Origin: Mucilaginibacter tolerans | Lineage (GTDB): Bacteria; Bacteroidota; Bacteroidia; Sphingobacteriales; Sphingobacteriaceae | Direction of reading: 5' to 3' | Length of the DNA stretch: 64,000 nt | Assembly: GCF_030519375.1 (NCBI RefSeq) | Contig: NZ_JAUMKB010000021.1 | Location: 1 to 64,000, forward strand | Shown: one piece after another, positions 42,383-50,467 of the stretch | Layout of the letters: each line of letters opens with the position of its first letter | How positions within the stretch are numbered: the first letter of the stretch is position 1 | Notes under the pieces: generated by a model | Databases searched by the model: none | Told to the model about the DNA's origin: nothing | Seen by the model: only the letters and a program-made list of their open reading frames with translations | Position numbers and translations under genes: made by a program

Positions 42383-43003
42383 ATGTATCTGGTCAAAACA
42401 CCTTGGTTGCTTAAGCAGTTCTATTCCAATATGATATGGAATAAGAGCCGCAAGCGCCATAGCATTTATGTCACTTTTGACGACGGCCCTATACCGATTG
42501 TTACACCGTATGTTTTAAATATTTTAAAGCAATATAATGCAAAGGCTACTTTTTTTTGTATTGGCGATAATGTAACCAAGCACCCTGATGTATTTGAACA
42601 GGTAAAAAATGCAGGTCATAGCATCGGGAATCATACTTTTAATCACCTGAAGGGCTGGAAAACAGATAATAAAACCTATGTCGAAAATTTTTTAAAAGCG
42701 GATGAAATACTTCATGCCGATCTGTTCCGCCCGCCTTATGGGCGTATCAAAAAGTCGCAGGCAAAACTGATTCAAAAGGCCAAGCCCGGTACGAAGATCA
42801 TCATGTGGGATGTGTTAAGCGGTGACTTCGATACCGAACTAAAACCCGAAACCTGTCTGCAGCATGTATTGCGGTATGCAGAGAATGGCTCGATAGTGGT
42901 ATTTCACGACAGCCTGAAAGCCTACGACCGGCTGGAGTATGTATTGCCCAGAGCGTTGGAGGAATGGAGCAGAAAGGGGTATGAGTTTGGGTTGTTAAGT
43001 TGA
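42383..43003 (+). CDS. Polysaccharide deacetylase (NodB homology, CE4)
   Basis: A 206-aa CE4 esterase fold removing N- or O-acetyl groups from a cell-wall or exopolysaccharide. NodB motifs are YVTFDDGPIP (catalytic base Asp and metal Asp), GHSIGNHTFNHLKGW (metal His pair), FRPPYGR and the C-terminal VVFHDSLKAYDRL. No signal peptide is obvious; the N-terminus MYLVKTPWLLKQFYSNMIW is weakly hydrophobic, so export is uncertain. It is followed by a strong terminator. Confidence 0.9.
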   Translation: MYLVKTPWLLKQFYSNMIWNKSRKRHSIYVTFDDGPIPIVTPYVLNILKQYNAKATFFCIGDNVTKHPDVFEQVKNAGHSIGNHTFNHLKGWKTDNKTYVENFLKADEILHADLFRPPYGRIKKSQAKLIQKAKPGTKIIMWDVLSGDFDTELKPETCLQHVLRYAENGSIVVFHDSLKAYDRLEYVLPRALEEWSRKGYEFGLLS

Positions 43004-43037
43004 ATGGACCCAATCCAGGCAACTATCATAAACAAAG

Positions 43038-43074
43038 GCGGTCGTCATAATTATCTATGACGACCGCTTTTTAT
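43038..43074. terminator. Strong terminator between convergent genes
   Basis: A perfect 12-bp stem GCGGTCGTCATA / TATGACGACCGC (43038-43049, 43056-43067) with a 6-nt loop is followed by TTTTTATTTT on the plus strand. Confidence 0.88.
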
Positions 43075-43099
43075 TTTAATTACTTCGAATCGGAATTTT

Positions 43100-44758
43100 C
43101 TAATTCGTAACTGTAAAGTTATCTGTGCTTACCACTGTTTGACCGCCTGAAGTAACTGTGACCTTCATAGCGCCGTTACCTGTATTAGATGGAACAATTG
43201 CCTTAATTGTGGTACTTGTAACACTTAATACGCTGGCATTAATTGATCCAAAGTTGACACCTGCGCCATAAGTAGAATTAAATCCTGTTCCTGTAATTGT
43301 CACAACCGTTCCGGCTACACCTGATGTAGGAGAAAATGAGGTAATAGTAGGAACTGCAACCGTAAATGTCCCGGGAGCTGTTACCGTTTGGCCTCCAATA
43401 ACGACAGAAATTTTTAAAGCGCCGCCGCTGATTCCGTAAGGAACGGTTACAATAAGCGTATTTGATGAAGATGCATAAGCCGAAGTGCTATACGAACCCA
43501 AATTAACGGTATAATATTGACCTGCTACGAAGGTTCCGGTTAGCGTAACCTGACTGTTTACCGGCCCGGATGTAGGTGCAAAACTTGATATTGATGGGGC
43601 TACCACTGTGAATTTCTGCGGAGCTGTCACGTTGTTAGGGCCCGCTGTTAAAACAAACGAATAGCTTCCCGGGGCCAGGCTTGTTGGAACCGTAAATGAA
43701 AACTGGTTGTTACTATACACATTGGCGCTGACACTAACACCTCCTAAAGTTGCACTGATGTTTCCATAAGATGTCGGGAAATTTGTGCCCGAAACCGTAA
43801 CAGTGCTTCCAGCCAGGCCAGAGCCAGGAGCCAGAGAAGTAATAGTCGGAGCAGTCACGCTGAAGGTTCCTGGTAAAATAAAGGTTTTTCCGTAGTCTGT
43901 AACCGAGATCTGAAAATTATTGGTGGTAACATTGTAAGGCACGGTTGCCTGAGACGAGTAGTAACCAACATTCTGAGAAATAGTTCCAAATGACACGGTG
44001 TAATTGGAAGAATAGTAATAACCCGGAAGATTGTCGCCCGTGAAAGTTATAGCAGTGCCTATCGGTCCGGATTTTGGCGAATAATCTTTGAAATTAGCCA
44101 GGATAGTAAAGCTGTAAGGTAAAGTGAAAGTTTGGCCGCTCACAGTTACCTGTACCGGGATCTGGGTATTGTCGGAGGCGTTTATGCCAGAGGGGATTGT
44201 AGCAACAATTTGGGTTGACGATACCGATACTACTGTTGCCTGAACATTATTAAAGCTTACTTTAACATCACTTGTGGAGGCGGAATAAAATTGGCCGTTT
44301 ATAGTAACTTGATCCCCTGACCTGCCACTTGCCGGTGAAACGCTGCTTGCCGAGGGCGAAGGCAAAGTCACAGAGGTGAGTGCGCCAAAAGCTGTTCCTT
44401 TTTCATTGGTTAAATACGCTCTGACATATATCATGGGTGAATAGTTGTTAGTAATAGTAATTCCATCTACCTCTTTGCTGTAAGGGCCAGCCTGGGGGTT
44501 TTGTCCTAAAGAAACTTTTGTGCCTACCGTTTCATTGATCCCGGATGTTGATGTGCTATAGACAAATCCATAGTCTAATACTTTAAAACTGCCTGTGCTA
44601 ACAATATTCCCTTTGAGCAAAACCTTGCCCGGTGCAAGAGCGGTTACTGCAGTTGTTTGTACCTGTGGATCTGCACTTTTATCCTTTTTACAGCTGTGAA
44701 ATTGAATTGATGCCAAAAGCAATAGAATTATGCTGAGGCAAGTTGAGCGCTTTTTCAT
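43100..44758 (-). CDS. Multi-domain IPT/TIG lipoprotein
   Basis: A 552-aa surface lipoprotein with lipobox FHSC (Cys23). A fibronectin-like N-terminal domain (~35-125) has FKVLDYGFVYST. Five IPT/TIG immunoglobulin-like domains follow, each opening like PTITSFSPTSGVAGTVVTITGTGF. Similar domains in Bacteroidota bind glycans, for example in SusE-like and surface glycan-binding proteins, but no sus genes are close. Its start is 18 nt after the stop of the barrel gene, suggesting cotranscription. Confidence 0.85.
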   Translation of the reverse strand: MKKRSTCLSIILLLLASIQFHSCKKDKSADPQVQTTAVTALAPGKVLLKGNIVSTGSFKVLDYGFVYSTSTSGINETVGTKVSLGQNPQAGPYSKEVDGITITNNYSPMIYVRAYLTNEKGTAFGALTSVTLPSPSASSVSPASGRSGDQVTINGQFYSASTSDVKVSFNNVQATVVSVSSTQIVATIPSGINASDNTQIPVQVTVSGQTFTLPYSFTILANFKDYSPKSGPIGTAITFTGDNLPGYYYSSNYTVSFGTISQNVGYYSSQATVPYNVTTNNFQISVTDYGKTFILPGTFSVTAPTITSLAPGSGLAGSTVTVSGTNFPTSYGNISATLGGVSVSANVYSNNQFSFTVPTSLAPGSYSFVLTAGPNNVTAPQKFTVVAPSISSFAPTSGPVNSQVTLTGTFVAGQYYTVNLGSYSTSAYASSSNTLIVTVPYGISGGALKISVVIGGQTVTAPGTFTVAVPTITSFSPTSGVAGTVVTITGTGFNSTYGAGVNFGSINASVLSVTSTTIKAIVPSNTGNGAMKVTVTSGGQTVVSTDNFTVTN

Positions 44759-44776
44759 TTAAGTTTAGGTTTTAAG

Positions 44777-45523
44777 TTAAAATGAGTATCCCAATCTAAT
44801 GCCATTTATCAGGCTTGGGCCAAATGTTGTGTTTGTGTTTTTTACAGAAGCATTGCCGTTATTAACGCCATTTGACGGAGTCGTAACAACGCTGATCTCC
44901 TTCCAGTTTGTTCTGGAAATATTGTAATTAAACTCATAGCCAACAAAGAAATGCCTGGCGATATAAAAGTCGAAACCGGTAAATAAATTTAAACCGTATT
45001 TTGTGTATCCGGGCTGTGCTATCTGGGTGACGGTAGTATTGCCGTTATAGTAAGTGTAATACCATGCATTGGTGACGGTTGTTGTCGATTGGCTGTTACT
45101 GCTAACTTCGCTCGATGATCTTTCCGTTATTGAGAAATCCGCTCCGATATAAGGAGACAATCTTTTAGTGCCGGCAAAATGTTTTTCGATACCAAAATTT
45201 GCTCCAACTGTAGTTGATTTTTTCTGGTCGTTATTAAAATAACTGTTGGTGCCGTAAGGATTATTTACGTTGATATTTGAGTCAATTTTGCTGACATTAA
45301 ACCCAAGCCGCAGCGCAACAGAGGGCGAAACAAAATACCTGAATTTGATCTGGTTGAGAGAGTTGTTCAGGCTGATCTGTCCGTTAAAAGGATTAACATT
45401 TAGTTCAGTGGTTAAGCTTTTGGTGGTTGGTTTTAAACTTTTTTCGGTGTCAACTTTTGTGGTTTGAGCGTAAGCTCCAAGGGTGGCAAATACACTTGCC
45501 AGGATAAGTATGGTCTTTTTCAT
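44777..45523 (-). CDS. Outer-membrane beta-barrel protein
   Basis: A 248-aa protein with a signal peptide (TILILASVFATLGAYAQ), Tyr/Asn-rich amphipathic strands (FRYFVSPSVALRLGFNVSK, FFVGYEFNYNISRTNW) and the C-terminal strand LINGIRLGYSF ending in Phe, as recognised by the BAM complex. It is a small OmpA-like or porin-family barrel without a peptidoglycan-binding domain. The frame is open upstream; the ATG at 45523 (MKKTILIL) gives the signal peptide. It precedes the TIG lipoprotein in an apparent two-gene unit. Confidence 0.85.
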   Translation of the reverse strand: MKKTILILASVFATLGAYAQTTKVDTEKSLKPTTKSLTTELNVNPFNGQISLNNSLNQIKFRYFVSPSVALRLGFNVSKIDSNINVNNPYGTNSYFNNDQKKSTTVGANFGIEKHFAGTKRLSPYIGADFSITERSSSEVSSNSQSTTTVTNAWYYTYYNGNTTVTQIAQPGYTKYGLNLFTGFDFYIARHFFVGYEFNYNISRTNWKEISVVTTPSNGVNNGNASVKNTNTTFGPSLINGIRLGYSF

Positions 45524-45640
45524 TGTCATGTAATAAGATTCGGACGCAAAGATATAATTAGATCGAATTATATTACAATGAAATTTTTTTTTGATAAAGT
45601 TTAAATCGAGCTCAATATTAGCCACCCTTTGGAATTAAAA

Positions 45641-46243
45641 TTATAAGGCTACCGTCGGGTTGCTTTCGCCGGTGTAAGGGTCTGCAACTACCTTCTTAAC
45701 CAAATGTTCGCTATTCAGATTGCTGATGTTCAGGAAGGCTGAATAGTCGCAAGCCAAATTAGCTTCAGTAGTAGTGCCTTCAATATCTGCTTTAGCGCGG
45801 TCGTTTAATTTTACATTCACTGCGTAAGCATCCAGGTTTAATTGTGCCGATGCATTGTTGTACAGGTTCAAGTTAAGCTCAAGAGCAGATAATTTACCAA
45901 AAGATTTAACCTGCGCATTGTCATAAACTGATAAGCTGAAAAGGTCGCTTACCGTAACCCAAACTACCAGTTTTTCGGCTTTGTACGACGAAATTTTAAG
46001 TACACCATTTTGATTTTGCACCAGGGCGTTTTCAGAATAATACTTGTTATAAACCTTTACCTGATCTGCTGCACCATCCGACAGATATAGCTCAACGTTG
46101 CCATGTACTTCGATTTTGTTGATGTTGCTGATCTCGGTTAATACGGTAACTGCGTCACGGTCTTTGGTACCGGCAAATGCTGACTGGCTGATGCCCAGTA
46201 CAGTTGCTATTGCTATTGCGAGGGTTAAAATTGACTTCTTCAT
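45641..46243 (-). CDS. DUF2807-like (GIN domain) exported protein
   Basis: A 200-aa protein with a signal peptide (LTLAIAIATVLGISQSAFAG) and a parallel-beta-helix-like pattern of short repeats (KIEVHGNVELYLSDG, LSVYDNAQVKSFGKLSALELNLNLYNNASAQLNLDAYAV) matching the DUF2807 or putative auto-transporter adhesin head. Function unknown; many homologues are surface adhesins. It is 117 nt upstream of the barrel gene, so cotranscription is uncertain. Confidence 0.8.
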   Translation of the reverse strand: MKKSILTLAIAIATVLGISQSAFAGTKDRDAVTVLTEISNINKIEVHGNVELYLSDGAADQVKVYNKYYSENALVQNQNGVLKISSYKAEKLVVWVTVSDLFSLSVYDNAQVKSFGKLSALELNLNLYNNASAQLNLDAYAVNVKLNDRAKADIEGTTTEANLACDYSAFLNISNLNSEHLVKKVVADPYTGESNPTVAL

Positions 46244-46362
46244 TTTATTGATATTTTACTGTTGAATTAATTGTTGTTCATTTGGCTGGGGTATGCCAAA
46301 ATTTATACCTATTAATCAACTGTCTGATTTTCAATAAAATAAAATTTAGTGATTTTTGCAGA

Positions 46363-46378
46363 TGTACGCTATCGTACA
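46363..46378. promoter_or_regulatory. Perfect inverted repeat TGTACG-N4-CGTACA
   Basis: A 6-bp perfect dyad with a 4-nt spacer lies mid-way between the divergent DUF2807 and aconitase genes. It resembles a dimeric repressor site, but the regulator is unknown. Confidence 0.35.
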
Positions 46379-46414
46379 GTTTTCGCGCGTAAGCGGACGG
46401 ACGAGTCAAGTTGA

Positions 46415-46489
46415 CTAGTGATTTGAGATTAGTAAGGATGCAATCAACCAATCTCTAATCTTTGACCTCTAATCTCTACTCACTAATTT
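46415..46489. repeat. Paired-arm word repeat upstream of aconitase
   Basis: GATTTGAGATTAGTAAGG in the left arm faces AATCTCTAATC, CTCTAATCTC and ACTCACTAATTT words in the right arm. Confidence 0.72.
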
Positions 46490-46621
46490 AGAACCCCTCC
46501 AAATTACATTTAAACAAAATACTGACACCTTTTAGCTGTAATTTTTATAAATTCGCGGCATTGACTCAATTATGAGCTTTCATTCCGAATTCGTTTACTT
46601 TTTACCCAAAAAATCAATACA

Positions 46622-48889
46622 ATGGCTTTTGATTTAGATATGATCAAAAAGGTTTACGATCGCTACAGCACCCGCGTGGCTGCTGCCCGCAAAGCGACCG
46701 GCAAGCCCCTTACGTTAACCGAAAAGATATTATACGCCCACCTTTCTGAAGGGGATGCCCACAAGGCTTTTGCCCGCGGAGTGGATTATGTTGACTTTGC
46801 TCCTGACCGTGTGGCGATGCAGGATGCCACCGCACAAATGGCCCTGTTGCAATTTATGCAGGCTGGCCGCCCTAAAGTGGCTGTGCCGTCTACCGTGCAT
46901 TGCGACCACTTGATCCAGGCTAAAATTGGCGCTGAGGTTGACTTAAACACTGCAAAAGATACCAACAAGGAAGTGTACGATTTCCTGGCATCAGTATCTG
47001 ATAAATATGGTATCGGTTTCTGGAAACCGGGTGCAGGTATCATCCACCAGGTAGTGTTGGAGAACTACGCTTTCCCGGGCGGTATGATGATCGGTACAGA
47101 CTCACATACACCTAACGCAGGTGGTTTGGGTATGATCGCAATTGGTGTTGGCGGCGCCGATGCCTGCGACGTAATGGCTGGTCTTCCATGGGAACTTAAA
47201 TTCCCTAAACTGATCGGTGTAAAACTGACTGGTAAGTTATCTGGCTGGACATCTGCTAAAGACGTGATCCTGAAAGTGGCCGGTATCCTTACCGTAAAAG
47301 GTGGTACAGGCGCTATTGTTGAATACTTTGGCGAAGGTGCACAATCGCTTTCAGCAACCGGTAAAGGTACGATCTGTAATATGGGTGCCGAAATAGGTGC
47401 TACTACCTCGGTATTTGGTTATGATGAGAAAGCTGCTGTCTACCTGAGAGGAACAAAACGTGAAGAAATTGCGGCATTGGCAGATACTATAAAAGAACAT
47501 TTAACCGGGGATGCTGAGGTTTATGCTAATCCTGAGCAATATTTTGACCAGGTGATCGAAATCAACCTGAGCGAACTGGAACCGCATGTAAATGGTCCGT
47601 TCACACCGGATTTGGCATGGCCTATCTCTAAATTCGCTGCTGCCGTAAAGGAAAATAACTGGCCTGCTACATTGGAGGTTGGTTTGATTGGCTCATGCAC
47701 TAACTCATCCTACGAGGATATCACCCGTGCGGCATCTATTGCTAAACAGGCGGTTGACAAGCATCTGAAAACCAAAGCAGAGTTCACAATCACTCCGGGT
47801 TCAGAACAAGTACGTTACACTGTTGACCGCGACGGTTACCTGGGTACTTTTGCCGAAATGGGTGGGGTGGTGCTGGCTAATGCTTGCGGTCCGTGTATTG
47901 GTCAGTGGGCACGTCATACAGATGATCCGACACGCAAAAACTCTATCATCACATCATTCAACAGAAACTTTGCTAAACGCCAGGATGGTAACCCCAATAC
48001 ACACGCTTTTGTGGCATCGCCCGAGATCGTAACTGCATTTGCTATTGCAGGTGACTTGACTTTTAACCCGTTGACTGACACTTTGACTAACGAGCAAGGC
48101 CAGCAGGTAAAACTGGATGAGCCGCAGGGTATCGAAATGCCGATAAAAGGCTATGCAGTTGAAGATGCAGGATACCAGGCTCCAGCAGAAGATGGCAGCA
48201 AGGTAGAGGTGAAGGTTGATCCTAAGTCTGCCCGTTTGCAATTGCTTGATCCGTTTGCTGCATGGGAAGGCATCGACCTAAGCGGTTTAAAACTGCTGAT
48301 CAAAGCGAAAGGTAAATGTACTACAGATCACATCTCGATGGCTGGTCCGTGGTTGAAATTCCGCGGGCATTTGGATAATATTTCAAACAACATGCTTATC
48401 GGCGCTATTAATTACTTTAACGGTTCTGCTGATAGCGTGAAAAACCAGCTTACAGGCGAATACGGTCCTGTACCTGCTACCCAGCGCGATTACAAAGCCA
48501 ATAACATAGGTACTATCGTAGTGGGCGACGAAAACTATGGAGAAGGTTCATCACGTGAGCACGCTGCGATGGAGCCTCGTCACCTGGGTGTGCGTGCCAT
48601 ACTGGTAAAATCATTTGCACGTATCCACGAAACCAACCTGAAAAAACAAGGTATGCTGGGTATCACCTTCGCTGATCCGGTTGATTACGATAAAGTTCAG
48701 GAAGATGATACCATCGATATCCAAGGATTAACCACCTTTGCGCCTGGCAAACAACTAACTGTAGTACTGCACCATAAAGACGGCTCTACCGATTCATTTG
48801 CCGTAAACCACACTTACAATGCACAGCAGATAGAGTGGTTCAAGGCAGGTGGTGCGCTGAATATCATTCGCAAACAAATGGCTAACTAA
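46622..48889 (+). CDS. Aconitate hydratase, mitochondrial-type
   Basis: [4Fe-4S] enzyme of the TCA cycle converting citrate to isocitrate. The 755-aa protein is the shorter mitochondrial-like type, rather than AcnB, and is common in Bacteroidota. Cluster ligands are Cys359 (GSCTNSSYED), Cys422 and Cys425 (NACGPCIGQW). Other marks are IGTDSHTPNAGGLGM, NRNFAKRQDGNPNTHAFVASPE and the swivelling-domain GDENYGEGSSREHAA. It is monocistronic, ending in a terminator framed by repeat arms. Confidence 0.96.
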   Translation: MAFDLDMIKKVYDRYSTRVAAARKATGKPLTLTEKILYAHLSEGDAHKAFARGVDYVDFAPDRVAMQDATAQMALLQFMQAGRPKVAVPSTVHCDHLIQAKIGAEVDLNTAKDTNKEVYDFLASVSDKYGIGFWKPGAGIIHQVVLENYAFPGGMMIGTDSHTPNAGGLGMIAIGVGGADACDVMAGLPWELKFPKLIGVKLTGKLSGWTSAKDVILKVAGILTVKGGTGAIVEYFGEGAQSLSATGKGTICNMGAEIGATTSVFGYDEKAAVYLRGTKREEIAALADTIKEHLTGDAEVYANPEQYFDQVIEINLSELEPHVNGPFTPDLAWPISKFAAAVKENNWPATLEVGLIGSCTNSSYEDITRAASIAKQAVDKHLKTKAEFTITPGSEQVRYTVDRDGYLGTFAEMGGVVLANACGPCIGQWARHTDDPTRKNSIITSFNRNFAKRQDGNPNTHAFVASPEIVTAFAIAGDLTFNPLTDTLTNEQGQQVKLDEPQGIEMPIKGYAVEDAGYQAPAEDGSKVEVKVDPKSARLQLLDPFAAWEGIDLSGLKLLIKAKGKCTTDHISMAGPWLKFRGHLDNISNNMLIGAINYFNGSADSVKNQLTGEYGPVPATQRDYKANNIGTIVVGDENYGEGSSREHAAMEPRHLGVRAILVKSFARIHETNLKKQGMLGITFADPVDYDKVQEDDTIDIQGLTTFAPGKQLTVVLHHKDGSTDSFAVNHTYNAQQIEWFKAGGALNIIRKQMAN

Positions 48890-49022
48890 GCTGAAAGCTT
48901 AAAGACGAAGGCTAAAAGCATCATTTTATACAAGCCTTCCCCGAAAGGAGGAGGCTTTTTTATTCTCTTAAAGTCCAAGCAGAAAACGTAAATAGCTTTG
49001 CTTTCGTCTTTCTGCTTTTGGC
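48890..49022. repeat. Paired-arm word repeat framing the aconitase terminator
   Basis: The arm 48890-48919 (GCTGAAAGCTT, AAAGACGAAGG, CTAAAAGC) and the arm 48994-49022 (GCTTTGCTTTC, GTCTTTCTGCTTTTGG) are inverted. The terminator hairpin lies in the centre. This locus uses an AAAGACGAA-like word found nowhere else in the window. Confidence 0.75.
48932..48964 (+). terminator. Terminator of aconitase
   Basis: AAGCCTTCC pairs with GGAGGAGGCTT (2-nt bulge) around CCGAAA and is followed by TTTTTTATT. Confidence 0.8.
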
Positions 49023-49105
49023 TCTATTGTAATAAAATCATTACTTAATCTCACTTAAACTTTCTGGTAACAAGTAAGTCTTAGCTTTATTACAACCCTT
49101 CGGCC

Positions 49106-49432
49106 ATGAAAAACTTACTGCTTATCATCAGTATTGTATTTTTAGCAGCATGCGCAGCATTGCAGCCTTCTTATTTTGGAGATAAATTTCCGCCAACTAC
49201 CTCGGTCGATTTGTTTTATTCAACCCATGATGTTAGGCAACCCTATAAGGTGATCGGGCACTTAACCATTCCCAATGTGATGAAACAGGATAGTATTAAA
49301 GCAAAACTTACAGCATACGGTAAAACTATTGGCGCCGATGCCATTGTAATCACCGGAAATACAGTGAATAATGGCAATAAATCTGCATCGGATATTGTAA
49401 ATGCTGACGCACTGAAATACGAAAAGCAATAG
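49106..49432 (+). CDS. Small lipoprotein of unknown function
   Basis: A 108-aa predicted lipoprotein, lipobox FLAAC (Cys16). The mature part has SVDLFYSTHDVRQPYKVIGHLTIP and KLTAYGKTIGADAIVITGNTV, a pattern reminiscent of the YbjQ/heavy-metal-binding alpha-beta fold (GADAIV segment), though similarity is weak. Probably periplasmic-facing and anchored in the outer membrane. It is monocistronic with its own terminator. Confidence 0.72.
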   Translation: MKNLLLIISIVFLAACAALQPSYFGDKFPPTTSVDLFYSTHDVRQPYKVIGHLTIPNVMKQDSIKAKLTAYGKTIGADAIVITGNTVNNGNKSASDIVNADALKYEKQ

Positions 49433-49756
49433 ATTTTTTCTCAATATACAAGCCGGGCCTTCCGTTTTGGAGGGCCTTTTTGTTTTCCTATGGCTAGTAC
49501 CGGTATAAAAATTCCAACGTTTTTACACCTTTTTTGCTGCCTGCCACCTGTGATTTTTTTGTTGATTTTGGGTGTTAAAACACACATAAGCAGCGAGTTA
49601 AATAAATATAATTATTGACGAAAATGAACTTTAGATAGTGCTTATAACTTATTAATCCTTAACCTGTAATTATAGAGTTTCTGCTGAAAATATTTTATTA
49701 AACTATTGTAAAATTCAGATTATTCTTTACTATATTCGGGCTTCAACCTTATTAAC
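49433..49756. other. 324-nt AT-rich intergenic region
   Basis: Apart from the terminator at 49455-49486 nothing specific is seen. The last 60 nt are AT-rich and include TATATTCG, a one-mismatch -7 box, about 20 nt before the next start. Confidence 0.5.
49455..49486 (+). terminator. Terminator after the small lipoprotein gene
   Basis: GGGCCTTCC and GGAGGGCC form the stem around GTTTT, followed by TTTTTGTTTT. Confidence 0.8.
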
Positions 49757-50359
49757 ATGTTTAACCGAACTTTATTACTCATTTCGCTTGTTCTGAGCAG
49801 TGCTGAAGGTTTTAGTCAGGTGAAAGAAATTGTGGAGCGGGATGTACGGCACTTAAGATATTTGCCTTATGGGCAATTTGGCTCCCAGCAATGGCGAAAA
49901 GAGGAGCGTATCAATGCCCGGTTCAGGAAAGAGAACCCTGCCTATCATGAAGTATTGGCATTGGACACAGCAGCAATACCTTACCTGATCGACATGATCA
50001 GCGACAGTACCGAAGCTAACATACGTGTGCCCTGTGCGGCGCATAATTTAAAAGTGGGCGATGTAGCTTTTGCGTTGTTGAATGACATCATCGTAATCCC
50101 GTGGCATACGGTAACAGGTGAGCAATGGGACTCTTACAGCTGCGATGCCCTGCCCGATGGCGGCTGGGGATACCTGTATTATAATCGCGTGAAATTTCAG
50201 AGCCAGTTGAGACTGTTCTTTGCCACCGTACAAGGAAGAATGTGGGTAAGTATGTTTAAAGACAAACACCTGGACAGTGAAACAAAAACACGGATGGTCA
50301 AACGGTTCAAAAACCTTTCACTCGCGCCTTCCGAAGTTGTTGCTACTACGGGCGAGTAA
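49757..50359 (+). CDS. Exported protein of unknown function
   Basis: A 200-aa protein with an N-terminal signal (LLLISLVLSSAEGFSQ). The mature part is rich in aromatic and charged residues (RYLPYGQFGSQQWRKEERI, HTVTGEQWDSYSCDALPDGGWGYLYYNRVKFQSQLRLFF). A HEAT-like hint (AIPYLIDMISDSTEANI) suggests a helical repeat start, but no family could be assigned. It converges on the peptide-binding lipoprotein. Confidence 0.7.
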   Translation: MFNRTLLLISLVLSSAEGFSQVKEIVERDVRHLRYLPYGQFGSQQWRKEERINARFRKENPAYHEVLALDTAAIPYLIDMISDSTEANIRVPCAAHNLKVGDVAFALLNDIIVIPWHTVTGEQWDSYSCDALPDGGWGYLYYNRVKFQSQLRLFFATVQGRMWVSMFKDKHLDSETKTRMVKRFKNLSLAPSEVVATTGE

Positions 50360-50370
50360 TTGTTAATTTC

Positions 50371-50462
50371 AGTTGATGGGGTTGCGTGGTTGATTGGGTT
50401 CAGTTAATCCAACTATGAGCATGATACCGCTGCTTTTACTGTCAACTCATAAATGCCAACTG
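50371..50462. repeat. Weak paired-word spacer
   Basis: TTGATGGGG/TTGCGTGG/TTGATTGGG words face GTCAACTCA/GCCAACTGACC words. It lies between convergent genes; similarity of the arms is low. Confidence 0.35.
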
Positions 50463-50467
50463 ACCAC

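Larger units (their letters stand above)
46244..46621. other. 378-nt intergenic region between divergent genes
   Basis: No ORF of note. It holds an AT-rich part next to the DUF2807 gene, a perfect palindrome at 46363-46378, a paired-arm word repeat at 46415-46489 and an AT-rich segment before aconitase with a weak TAAATTCG -7-like box. Confidence 0.6.
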
